A program made the position numbers and the translations under genes. From a bacterium (GTDB lineage: Bacteria > JACRDZ01 > JAQUKH01), in assembly GCA_040754625.1 (NCBI GenBank), contig JBFMCF010000066.1, positions 1-36,074 of the forward strand: a stretch of DNA of 36,074 bases, given 5' to 3'. This document shows, one piece after another, positions 15,687-23,929 of the stretch (the first letter of the stretch is position 1; every line of letters begins with the position of its first letter). The notes beneath the pieces are model-generated. The model made no database searches, was not told the DNA's origin, and worked only from the letters and a program-made list of their open reading frames with translations.

Positions 15687-16742
15687 TCAGGAGGGAAATG
15701 CGGGTGTTTTTTTGATGGAATCTATGTTATTTGCCCTTAGATAATTCAACACCTTTTCCGCCGCTTCTTCCGGTGTAATTAACTTTAGACATTCCAATGT
15801 CCCTCTGGGACAATTACGGGAACCATGAAGACTGCACGGCCTGCATTTTAAATCACGGCTCAAAACGACCGAATTTTTATTTACAGGCGCAAAACCAAAT
15901 TCTCTTACTGTCGGGCCAAAAAATGTTAATAGGGGCACACCCGCCGCGTCGGCAATATGCATCAAACCGGTATCGTTACTTATAAAATAACAGCATCTTT
16001 TTAGCAGGGCCGCCTGGGCCATTAAATTCAGGGCGCCAAGGGCCATGACAGGTTTATTTGTTAAATTTTTAAAAGAGCTTCCAAGTTTTTCACCATCGCC
16101 CGGGCCCCCGAAAACAATAAACCTGCAATTTATTTCCCGGGTTATAAGATTTATTAATTTTACATAATAATCTAACGGCCAGCATTTTGTTTCCCAATGA
16201 GCAAAAGGCGCCAGTCCGATAAAAATTTCCCTGACGTTGTCATCATGTTTTCTTAAAAACTCAATTGCTTTTTCTTCATCATTCCTGTTTATCCATAATT
16301 CAAGCCCATTTTTGTCATTTTCTATACCGAGAGGTTTTAATGCTTCAAAATACCTGTCAATCACGCCTGCATTTTTGTCCATTAAATTCAGGTGTAAGTT
16401 TAATAATAACCAGCGCTTTAAAATTCTCTTTTTATATATCAGCCTCTTTTCAGTACTTAAGGTATAATCTAAATAAAGACTCCTCAAGTTATGATGAATA
16501 TCGATTATTATATCATATTTATTTTCTCTTAGTTTTTTTGCTAAATTTATTACGCCCCCATTTTTTTTAAAAACTATTACTTCATCAAGATACGGGCAGT
16601 CTGCCACGAGAGGCATGAATTCTTCCTTGATTAACATTGAAATAAAGCTTTCAGGATATTTATTGCGGACCGCACGGAGGACAGGGCTTGTCAACACTAT
16701 ATCGCCTATTGAGCTAAAGCGGATTATTAATATTTTTCCCAT
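15687..16742 (-). CDS. GT9 family glycosyltransferase (ADP-heptose:LPS heptosyltransferase-like)
   Basis: A 351-residue GT-B glycosyltransferase. The N-terminal 'ILIIRFSSIGDIVLTSPVLRA' and the donor-binding 'ISNDTGLMHIADAAGVPLLTFFGPT' (about 250-275) are hallmark GT9/WaaF-WaaC sequences. It would add heptose or a related sugar to the LPS core on the cytoplasmic face of the inner membrane. A Cys-rich segment 'CRPCSLHGSRNCPRGTLEC' near the C terminus occurs in many heptosyltransferase II-like proteins. The gene overlaps kdtA by 16 bp, consistent with joint work on LPS core assembly. Exact acceptor position (HepI, II or III) cannot be decided, so no symbol is given. Confidence 0.9.
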   Translation of the reverse strand: MGKILIIRFSSIGDIVLTSPVLRAVRNKYPESFISMLIKEEFMPLVADCPYLDEVIVFKKNGGVINLAKKLRENKYDIIIDIHHNLRSLYLDYTLSTEKRLIYKKRILKRWLLLNLHLNLMDKNAGVIDRYFEALKPLGIENDKNGLELWINRNDEEKAIEFLRKHDDNVREIFIGLAPFAHWETKCWPLDYYVKLINLITREINCRFIVFGGPGDGEKLGSSFKNLTNKPVMALGALNLMAQAALLKRCCYFISNDTGLMHIADAAGVPLLTFFGPTVREFGFAPVNKNSVVLSRDLKCRPCSLHGSRNCPRGTLECLKLITPEEAAEKVLNYLRANNIDSIKKTPAFPS

Positions 16743-17992
16743 AATTCTATTATGCCAGCCTGTTCCATTGCCGATTGTTTATGTTTTTTAAAGACAAAAT
16801 GGGCTCTTTCACCCATTGTTTTGTTTTTGTTTTCATCCAAGAGTATTTCATTAAAAGCCTGTTCTAAATCTTTTGAATTATATATTTTTCTCCCTCCCCC
16901 GCTTTTCAAAAGATCTTCAGATGCTTCTTTCACATTATTCACATACGGGCCGAACAATACCGGTTTGTTAAAAGCAGCCGGTTCTAAAATATTATGGCCG
17001 TCAAAAGGTTTCAGCGTTCCCCCTACAAAAGATAAATCGGATAATTTATAAAAAGCGCTTAGTTCACCCATCGTGTCAAGAATAAGAACTGTGAACCGTG
17101 AATCGCTGTCCTTTAAATATTTACTTCTTAAAACATAAGAAACCCCGGCCCTTTGAACTATTTTTTCTACTTCAGGAACTCTTTCAAGATGCCGCGGCGC
17201 TATAACAAGCATTGCCTTGGCGAATTTTCCCTGTATTTTTTTAAAGGCTTCTAATATTATCTCTTCCTCGCCCGGCCGTGTGCTTCCCGCGACAATAAGC
17301 GGATTAGTTAATATAAATGAAATTTCCTTTTCAGTTATCGGCATAAATGAGTATTTCGCATTGCCTTTAATTTCAACTTTTTTTGACGGCATACCCAGGG
17401 AAATAATACGGTTTTTGTCTATTTCTGTCTGCGCGCAGTAAAAATCAATTTTAGAAACAATATATTTAAAAAAGAACCTGAAGCTCAAATATTTGGGCCA
17501 CGCGCTGTCCGATATCCTCCCGTTAACCATCAGGACTTTAACGCCCTGTTTTTTTGCATGATAAATCAGGTTCGGCCATATTTCAGTTTCAGAAATAACC
17601 AATATTCCCGGGTTTATTTTTTTAATAAATTTGCTTATAATAAAACTGATGTCCAACGGCAGGATGGAAAAATATTTAACAACAGGGATACCCGAAAATA
17701 TTTCTTTCGCTCTTTTCAGGCCGGTTAACGTGTATGTGGTGACTATAAATTCCAGGTCGTTATTTTTTTGAAAAAGGCAGTCAACTATCGGATAAATACC
17801 GTTAATTTCCCCGACTGATGCCGCGTGAAACCAGATTGGTTTTTTTGCCGATTCAACCTTATCGCGAGACAATATCCCCAAACGGTATTTTAAAAAGGAT
17901 ATTTCGTTTTTTTTAAATAATTTAATAAGCAAAAACGGGCCTGAAATAATTATAAATATCAATAATATAAAATCATAAATAAAAAACAACAT
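16727..17992 (-). CDS. kdtA: 3-deoxy-D-manno-octulosonic acid (Kdo) transferase
   Basis: A 421-residue GT30 enzyme that transfers Kdo from CMP-Kdo to the lipid A precursor. It has an N-terminal membrane anchor (about 3-24), the family signature 'IWFHAASVGEINGIYPIV' (about 52-69), 'ISETEIWPNLIYHAKKQGVKVLMVNGRISD', and in the C-terminal half 'AGSTRPGEEEIILEAF', 'APRHLERV' and 'GGTLKPFDGHNILEPAAFNKPVLFGPY'. Length and motif order are standard. It lies 33 bp after mutS and overlaps the GT9 gene. Its presence is the strongest sign that this is an LPS-bearing diderm. Ribosome-binding site is weak. Confidence 0.96.
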   Translation of the reverse strand: MLFFIYDFILLIFIIISGPFLLIKLFKKNEISFLKYRLGILSRDKVESAKKPIWFHAASVGEINGIYPIVDCLFQKNNDLEFIVTTYTLTGLKRAKEIFSGIPVVKYFSILPLDISFIISKFIKKINPGILVISETEIWPNLIYHAKKQGVKVLMVNGRISDSAWPKYLSFRFFFKYIVSKIDFYCAQTEIDKNRIISLGMPSKKVEIKGNAKYSFMPITEKEISFILTNPLIVAGSTRPGEEEIILEAFKKIQGKFAKAMLVIAPRHLERVPEVEKIVQRAGVSYVLRSKYLKDSDSRFTVLILDTMGELSAFYKLSDLSFVGGTLKPFDGHNILEPAAFNKPVLFGPYVNNVKEASEDLLKSGGGRKIYNSKDLEQAFNEILLDENKNKTMGERAHFVFKKHKQSAMEQAGIIELWEKY

Positions 17993-18025
17993 AATAAAAT
18001 ATTATAACCGCTTAAAATACACAGG

Positions 18026-20683
18026 TCAATGCTTTTTCTCTTTCACTTCCTCCTGCAGGGAACTCAAGAGATTAATCGCATCCAGGGGAGTCAAGTTCTT
18101 TATGTCAAGACTTTTGAGTTTTTCAATTATAGGATGGTTTATATTAAAGGAACTTAAAAACAAATCCATTTGATCTTTAAAGACATTTTCCTTTCGTTTT
18201 TTAATAATCTTTGCGCTCCCGTCTTCATTTACGCTGTTTTTTTCAAGGTCGTTCAAAATTTCCTTTGCCCTGTTTATCACAGGTTTCGGAAGCCCCGCGA
18301 TCTGCGCCACGTGAATTCCATAGCTTTTGTCCGCTCCCCCGGGGAGAATCTGGTGAAGAAAAATAACCTCATCATTCCATTCCCGGACCGCCACATTGTA
18401 ATTTTTAACACCTTTGAAAGACAGCGCGAGTTCCGTAAGCTCATGGTAATGTGTCGCGAAAAGGGTCCTTGCTTTTATTTTTTCATTTATATGGAGAAAT
18501 TCCACAATCGACCACGCAATACTTAACCCGTCAAACGTGCTTGTGCCACGCCCTACCTCGTCCAGAATTATCAGGCTTTTATTTGTCGCGTTATTTAAAA
18601 TATTGGCCGTTTCATTCATTTCGATAAGAAATGTGCTTTCGCCCTTCACAAGATTATCCATGGCCCCGATTCTTGTAAATATCCTGTCAACCAACCCGAC
18701 CTCAGCGGACTCAGCCGGAACAAATGAACCGCATTGCGCCATCAAAACTATCAGAGAAACCTGGCGGATATATGTCGATTTCCCGGCCATGTTCGGCCCT
18801 GTTATAATAAGAATCTGGTTTTCTTCAGTATCCATTATTGTATCGTTTGAAACAAAATTTTGAAGCGATTCAATTTTTTCAACAACAGGATGCCTGCCTT
18901 TTTTTATTATAAGCTTATCACCGTCATTAATGACCGGACGAACATAATTATTTAAATAAGCCGCGGCTGTTAAACTAAGGATTGCATCCAACCCGCTTAT
19001 AATATTGGAAACACCCTGGATAACGGGAATACCCGGCCCGATAGATTCACAAACCTTTTTGAAAAGCTCCATCTGGAGGTTCGAAATTTTCTCCTCGGCA
19101 CTCAGGATTTTGCTTTCGTAATTTTTTAATTCGGATGTTATAAAACGCTCGCAGTTGGCAAGTGTCTGTTTTCTGATATAATCCGCCGGCACTTGTGACA
19201 GGTTGGGGTTGCTCACCTCAATATAATACCCGAATATCTGGTTAAACCTGACCTTTAGGGACTTTATCTTCGACCTTTCTCTTTCATTATTTTCAAATTT
19301 AACCACCCAGTCTTTCCCGGAAGAGACAATTTCCAATAATTCGTCTAAATCACCGTTGAACCCTTTTTTGATAATTCTTTGCTCTTTAAAATTAAATGAT
19401 ACATTTTCTTCGATTGATTCATCAACCAGCGCAATAATATTTTTTATCCGGGCCGAATTATTTTCAATGTTTAATCTGGCGTTTTTCAATAATGCCGAAT
19501 TGAATTTTTCGAGTTTAAACTTTATGCCGCAAATAATCGTTTTTAACGATTCCTTTAATGAAATTAAATCCCGCGGGGTGACAATATTGATATTATCCAG
19601 ACGGGAAACTATCCTTTCAATATCCAGTATGTTCGATAACTCCGACCTTAAACCGTCTCTTTCTATATTCTTTTTTAATAGTTCTTCAACCGCGTCCAGT
19701 CTTTCATTTATTAAAAAGTCTTTTATAAGAGGATGTGTTATCCAATATCTTAATTTTCTCCTGCCCATCGGAGTAACTGTTTTGTCAATTATTTCAAGCA
19801 AGCTTCCTTTTTTTGATTTTGTATTCTGGCTTTCAATAATCTCAAGGTTTCTCTGTGCGGCACTGTCAATAATCATGTAATTCTTAAAATTATATTCACT
19901 TATTTTGGAAATCTGGCTTAATCTTGTCTTTTGATTATCTTTTACATATTTGAATAACGCGCCCGCGGAAGAAATTGCCTCGCCGTTTTCTTCATTTATT
20001 CCAAAGCCTTTTAATGAATTAGTTTTAAAGTGGTTTATTAAACTATTATAAGCCGCGCTTCTGTCAAATTCCCAGTCATTCAGAAAAGTAAGATAAATAT
20101 CCGGAAATTCTCTTTGAATTTTCCCTGCCCATTCACGCCTCAGGCTTTCCGGCATGACGCATTCCGACGGCCCTAATATTCCGATTTCATCAGTCAATTT
20201 ATCAACTTTATTTTCATCATTGAATTCAGCGCACTGGAACTCGCCCGTTGAAATATCTATAAAAGAAAACCCAACCGCGTTTTTGGAAAATGAAACGGAA
20301 ATTATAAAATTATTTTTTGAATCATCCAGAAGCCCGGATTCAAGAACGGTCCCCGGGGTAATAACTCTTATCACTTCTCTTTTTACAACCCCTTTAGCGG
20401 TTTTAGGGTCTTCGACCTGTTCGCAAATCGCCACCTTATAACCTTCCTTTATAAGGCGCGAGATATATGGATACGCGGAATGATGAGGCACCCCCGCGAG
20501 CGGGATTTTATCCTCTTTCCCGCCGTCCCTGCTTGTTAAAGTTATTTCTAGTATTTTTGACGCTATCTTTGCGTCGTCATTGAACATCTCATAGAAATCG
20601 CCAATCCGGTAAAAGAGAATAGCGTCCTTATAATTCTCTTTTATCTTCTGATATTGGCGCATCATCGGGGTTAATGTTTCCAT
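18026..20683 (-). CDS. mutS: DNA mismatch repair protein MutS
   Basis: Full-length MutS1 (885 residues). The mismatch-recognition domain carries 'FYRIGDFYEMFNDDA' with the Phe-x-Glu element (about 24-35). Connector, lever and clamp domains follow, then the ATPase with Walker A 'TGPNMAGKSTYIRQ' (about 625), Walker B 'LIILDEVGRGTSTFDG' (about 704) and the 'FATHYHEL' H-loop. The helix-turn-helix dimerisation region is near 'GIHVAQIAGLPKPVINRAKEIL'. ATG is preceded by AAAGGA. No mutL is present in the window. Located between the accessory AAA/DUF4276 cassette and LPS genes. Confidence 0.98.
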   Translation of the reverse strand: METLTPMMRQYQKIKENYKDAILFYRIGDFYEMFNDDAKIASKILEITLTSRDGGKEDKIPLAGVPHHSAYPYISRLIKEGYKVAICEQVEDPKTAKGVVKREVIRVITPGTVLESGLLDDSKNNFIISVSFSKNAVGFSFIDISTGEFQCAEFNDENKVDKLTDEIGILGPSECVMPESLRREWAGKIQREFPDIYLTFLNDWEFDRSAAYNSLINHFKTNSLKGFGINEENGEAISSAGALFKYVKDNQKTRLSQISKISEYNFKNYMIIDSAAQRNLEIIESQNTKSKKGSLLEIIDKTVTPMGRRKLRYWITHPLIKDFLINERLDAVEELLKKNIERDGLRSELSNILDIERIVSRLDNINIVTPRDLISLKESLKTIICGIKFKLEKFNSALLKNARLNIENNSARIKNIIALVDESIEENVSFNFKEQRIIKKGFNGDLDELLEIVSSGKDWVVKFENNERERSKIKSLKVRFNQIFGYYIEVSNPNLSQVPADYIRKQTLANCERFITSELKNYESKILSAEEKISNLQMELFKKVCESIGPGIPVIQGVSNIISGLDAILSLTAAAYLNNYVRPVINDGDKLIIKKGRHPVVEKIESLQNFVSNDTIMDTEENQILIITGPNMAGKSTYIRQVSLIVLMAQCGSFVPAESAEVGLVDRIFTRIGAMDNLVKGESTFLIEMNETANILNNATNKSLIILDEVGRGTSTFDGLSIAWSIVEFLHINEKIKARTLFATHYHELTELALSFKGVKNYNVAVREWNDEVIFLHQILPGGADKSYGIHVAQIAGLPKPVINRAKEILNDLEKNSVNEDGSAKIIKKRKENVFKDQMDLFLSSFNINHPIIEKLKSLDIKNLTPLDAINLLSSLQEEVKEKKH

Positions 20684-20723
20684 AGGGTTCCTTTAACGTA
20701 CCGTAGGGGTAGGGCAGTTTCCA

Positions 20724-21377
20724 TCATAGATTTTCTAATTTTTCCAGCCATAGATTAAAATGTTTACACTCTTTCCTGATAGCATTTAATCCAATTCTGT
20801 TTGTTATTAACGGACCATGAAGTGTTTTTTGGTAAGAAGGAAATAGATTAGATAAGCGTTTTGATGGAATAGTATTTGGATTGTCATTGATTTCTTCTGT
20901 AGAATTAAACTTCCTTTTAATTTCAGCAATTTCATTTACTTTTCTCATATTATTAAAAGCTTTCCCTATTTCTTCCGGCGAAACGAAAACTAACGATTCG
21001 AATTCATGCAGTTGTAAGTAAGGAATAAACCTGGGACTATTTATATCTTTCTGAAACAGATTTTCAAGAGAGGCAACTCTGTCAAAACAAATATGCCCTT
21101 GAATTTTATCTTTAAATGGGACCATAGAAGAAAATCCGTAATAATCAATCATTGTTGTTACAATACACACGCTACTATCTAGTAAAAGACGAATTATATC
21201 ATTTTTGACCTTCTCATAAGATGTAATTCCACCTTTAAAAATTAAGCCGGATTTCACTTTTTTTGTTCTTGCAATCACCGGATTGCAATATAACTTATTT
21301 CCAAAATAAGGCAAAAATACTCTTTTTACAAAAGTTTCTTCTGTTTGTCCTTCAACTAAAATATGTATTTTCTTCAT
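20724..21377 (-). CDS. DUF4276 family protein, TOPRIM-like putative nuclease
   Basis: The 217-residue protein begins MKKIHILVEGQTEETFVKRV and has 'GGITSYEKVKNDIIRLL', 'IVTTMIDYYGF' and 'LQLHEFESLVF', the conserved blocks of DUF4276. The Glu in 'VEGQTE' and the Asp in 'MIDYYG' are placed like the metal-binding acids of TOPRIM domains. The ATG at 21377 is two bases after the stop of the AAA ATPase gene and follows GGAAGG, so the longer frame to 21413 is rejected. Tight coupling means the two act together. Family function is not established. By analogy with TOPRIM/ATPase pairs such as PARIS, it may be a nuclease effector held in check by the ATPase. Function is an inference. Confidence 0.8.
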   Translation of the reverse strand: MKKIHILVEGQTEETFVKRVFLPYFGNKLYCNPVIARTKKVKSGLIFKGGITSYEKVKNDIIRLLLDSSVCIVTTMIDYYGFSSMVPFKDKIQGHICFDRVASLENLFQKDINSPRFIPYLQLHEFESLVFVSPEEIGKAFNNMRKVNEIAEIKRKFNSTEEINDNPNTIPSKRLSNLFPSYQKTLHGPLITNRIGLNAIRKECKHFNLWLEKLENL

Positions 21378-21379
21378 AA

Positions 21380-22456
21380 TTATGGCCTTCCGCCAATTAT
21401 ATTCTTCTCCCATAAATCACCCAATCCATATTCCTCAAGCCAATTTTCCATATCTTTTTTATTCAATCGTTTGAAAGTTGATTGGTCAACATTTCTATTA
21501 ACCACAATAATATCTCCAGGGTCAAATTGGTTTACAAATGTAACAGATTGTGTTGCGATAATTATTTGTGTTTTTGTTGCAGCGCTTTTGATTAGGCTCG
21601 ACAACAGTGTGATTGCATAAGGATGAAGCCCTAATTCAGGTTCATCAAGCAAAATAATAGAAGGTAAATCAGGTTGAAGTAAAAGAGTTGCAAGACAAAT
21701 AAACCTGAGAGTACCATCAGAAAATGAATGAGAGTTAAATAAAACATCAGAACCTTTTTCTTTCCATTCTAACTGAATAAGATTATTATTAATTGGATTA
21801 TGTCTGAGGATAAAATCATCAAAAAACGGGGCAACATTTTGAATTGTTTCTACAATATTTCTATAATCCTGTGGATATTTTTGTTTAAGATAAAATAAAT
21901 ATGCTGCGATGTTTGAAGCATCAGGCTGAAGTAAAATATTATCGTTAATATTGCCAAATTGTTTCATTTTCGAAGAATCACTTGTATCATGAAAGTGATA
22001 TAATTTCCAACTCTTAATAGTATCTAAAATAAATTTGGCAGTTTTTTCGGATCTCTGGACATCATACATGTTTGTTTCATCATTACCATTATATTCGAAT
22101 GCAATATATGGTTCTCTATATCCTTCACCATAGAAGCATCCTTTTTCCTTTGAAAATATTAATGTATTTTTTAAAGTTGGAATCAAAGAAAAATGATAAC
22201 TATTTTGTCCAAAAAATAAATCTACAAATAATTCTTTAGTTTGTTTCTGTCCAAAATATAATAATGAATCGACACCGCCTGATTGAGCAACAAATACCTG
22301 AAGATTTTTTTCGATTATTTTATTGATTAATTTAAAAAGAGAAACAAAATTAGACTTTCCGACACCATTTGCTCCTATCAAAATGTTTAAGGATTTTAAT
22401 TCAATATTCATTTCTTTAACAGACTTGAATCCTTTAACTTCTATTTTTTTAAGCAT
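21380..22456 (-). CDS. AAA_21/OLD-like ABC-type ATPase, partner of the DUF4276 protein
   Basis: A 358-residue SMC/ABC-type ATPase without a coiled-coil or C-terminal TOPRIM. Visible: 'MLKKIEVKGFKSVKEMNIEL', Walker A 'ILIGANGVGKSNFVSLF' (about 27-42), signature-like 'SFSDGTLRFICLATLLL', Walker B 'IILLDEPELGLHPYAI' and a 'IIIATQSVTFV' motif in place of the usual ATHS. This class drives many defence and toxin modules in company with a small effector gene. It lies 20 bp after lapB and directly before the DUF4276 gene. By eye the pair is more AT-rich and poorer in CCGG/CGCG words than its neighbours, which would fit acquisition by transfer. The Shine-Dalgarno (TAGGA) is weak. Confidence 0.85.
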   Translation of the reverse strand: MLKKIEVKGFKSVKEMNIELKSLNILIGANGVGKSNFVSLFKLINKIIEKNLQVFVAQSGGVDSLLYFGQKQTKELFVDLFFGQNSYHFSLIPTLKNTLIFSKEKGCFYGEGYREPYIAFEYNGNDETNMYDVQRSEKTAKFILDTIKSWKLYHFHDTSDSSKMKQFGNINDNILLQPDASNIAAYLFYLKQKYPQDYRNIVETIQNVAPFFDDFILRHNPINNNLIQLEWKEKGSDVLFNSHSFSDGTLRFICLATLLLQPDLPSIILLDEPELGLHPYAITLLSSLIKSAATKTQIIIATQSVTFVNQFDPGDIIVVNRNVDQSTFKRLNKKDMENWLEEYGLGDLWEKNIIGGRP

Positions 22457-22476
22457 AATAATTTATTCCTATAGAA

Positions 22477-23544
22477 TCAATCTTTATTTTTTTTAATGAA
22501 CACTTCATCAATCTTATTAAAAATCGCGAGGGCCTCGTCTTTTTTTCCGCTTTTTAAGTATAATAGATATAAATTTCTGTATGCCCTGCCAAAATTACTT
22601 TTGTTTCTGACTACCTCAAGATATAAATTAATCGCTTTGTCTTTTTGCCCCATTTTCTCATATATTTCTCCGAGGGCAAAATTTATTTCAGGAACATTTG
22701 GATATTTTGCCAGCATTTCCTCGTAAAAGGAAATCATCTTTTCGAATTCCTGCTCTTCAAAATATGCATCCTCCAGTTTTTTATCAATCTTCGGGAGGCT
22801 TTGCGGGTCAAGATTAATCACTGTCTGCCATTCTTCAATTGCTTTCTGGATTTTGCTTTCATTATAATAAATATTGCCTAATCCGATATGCGCATTAATA
22901 CAGCCTTCATGGAGATCAACGGCTTCCTTATAACACTTCAAAGCTTCCTTAATGTCCTGCCTCTTCATATGATTATCACCTATAAAACTCATTAATAAAG
23001 CCAGTTCGTTTTTATCCTGGGAATTCTGGAGCTTTAATATTCTTTTTTGTATTTCATACGCCTCTTCCCACATCTCCAGCCGTTTAAGAATATTCTTAAA
23101 AGAAATATTCAATGAAAGTTCTTTAATCCCAAATCCCATAAGTTTGTTAACAATACCTTTAATCTTATCCCAATCCTTGCTGCTAATCATAATAAAGTCA
23201 TTTAAAAGGCAAAAATATGTTTTTACAAGCATATCCCTGGAAATTGTCTGCCTGAGTGTAATCCCTTCATGAATTTTTATGGCCTTTTCAAAATTCCCTT
23301 TTTTTCTATAAATATCGCCCAATTTCAAATATGCTTCCACATGGTCGGTATCCAATATTACAACTTGCTTTAACGCGACAAGCGCGGCATTAAAATTTTG
23401 TTCGATAATCAAATTTAACGATTTAATATAATACTCGTTTGCTTCTTTTTTAGTCTTGCTCTTCTGCCTTTGTATCTGCCAGTTCTTATGAAAAACTATC
23501 CAGCCAAGGAAAAAGCCGATTATCAGCAATACCATCTGAGGCAT
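22477..23544 (-). CDS. LapB-like membrane-anchored TPR protein lacking the rubredoxin domain
   Basis: A 355-residue protein with an N-terminal membrane helix (about 2-18, 'MVLLIIGFFLGWIVF') and at least eight TPR-type helix pairs, e.g. 'VEAYLKLGDIYRKKGNFEKAI' and 'PEINFALGEIYEKMGQKDKAI'. Architecture and position directly after a LapA gene match LapB (YciM), which with FtsH adjusts LpxC levels and so LPS synthesis. E. coli LapB is 389 residues and ends in a zinc-binding rubredoxin-like domain that is essential for its activity; here the protein stops after the last TPR with no Cys pairs. It may be a natural short variant or have lost the tail when the neighbouring cassette inserted. ATG directly follows the lapA stop. 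Confidence 0.75.
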   Translation of the reverse strand: MPQMVLLIIGFFLGWIVFHKNWQIQRQKSKTKKEANEYYIKSLNLIIEQNFNAALVALKQVVILDTDHVEAYLKLGDIYRKKGNFEKAIKIHEGITLRQTISRDMLVKTYFCLLNDFIMISSKDWDKIKGIVNKLMGFGIKELSLNISFKNILKRLEMWEEAYEIQKRILKLQNSQDKNELALLMSFIGDNHMKRQDIKEALKCYKEAVDLHEGCINAHIGLGNIYYNESKIQKAIEEWQTVINLDPQSLPKIDKKLEDAYFEEQEFEKMISFYEEMLAKYPNVPEINFALGEIYEKMGQKDKAINLYLEVVRNKSNFGRAYRNLYLLYLKSGKKDEALAIFNKIDEVFIKKNKD

Positions 23545-23859
23545 TTACTCTTCTCCTTCTTTAGTCAATTCTTCCGTTTCCATTATATCTATGTTGCGAA
23601 ATGATTTTAATTCTTCATTCTGTTTTTCTATCAAGTCCTCTAAACGTTTTATTTCACGTGATATTTTAAACTGGCGCATAACTCCAATAAGACTTACTAT
23701 TACCATACCTATAATCATCGAAATAATTATTATAAAAACCAGCGGGACCTCAGGAGAATGCCAGCCAAAAAAATGCATGGTTATGGGGTTAGGATTCTGA
23801 ATGCCTAAAACTACAAAAACAAGCACCAAAAAAAACAGGAAAATTACTTTTAATTCCAT
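23545..23859 (-). CDS. lapA: LapA (DUF1049) inner-membrane protein
   Basis: A 104-residue protein with two membrane helices (about 5-20 and 38-62) and a C-terminal cytoplasmic coiled coil ('SREIKRLEDLIEKQNEELK'). The 'LGIQNPNPITMHFFGWHSPEVPLVFIII' stretch is the LapA/YciS signature. LapA works with LapB in the control of LPS synthesis. ATG has AAGGAGATAA upstream. It is placed directly before lapB (TAA followed by ATG), the standard order. Confidence 0.85.
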   Translation of the reverse strand: MELKVIFLFFLVLVFVVLGIQNPNPITMHFFGWHSPEVPLVFIIIISMIIGMVIVSLIGVMRQFKISREIKRLEDLIEKQNEELKSFRNIDIMETEELTKEGEE

Positions 23860-23885
23860 AAATTATCTCCTTGTAAAATAACCCA

Positions 23886-23929
23886 AAAACTGAAGAACAA
23901 AAAAAAGTCTTTTTAGTATTTTCAGTTTT
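23886..23929 (-). terminator. Possible weak terminator after topA
   Basis: AAAACTGAA (23886-23894) pairs with TTCAGTTTT (23921-23929) across 26 nt, starting at the topA stop codon, and a long T-run on the minus strand lies inside. The stem is AU-rich, so efficiency as an intrinsic terminator would be low. It might only partly separate topA from lapA. Confidence 0.25.

Noticed and set aside
19356-19880. Plus-strand open frame of 174 residues inside mutS
   Set aside because: It is antisense to the well-conserved MutS core, has low-complexity Phe/Ser/Ile composition, and shows no domain or ribosome-binding site.
21380-22456. Gabija, Septu or full-length OLD nuclease
   Set aside because: There is no C-terminal TOPRIM in the ATPase, no UvrD-type helicase and no HNH partner; the partner is DUF4276.
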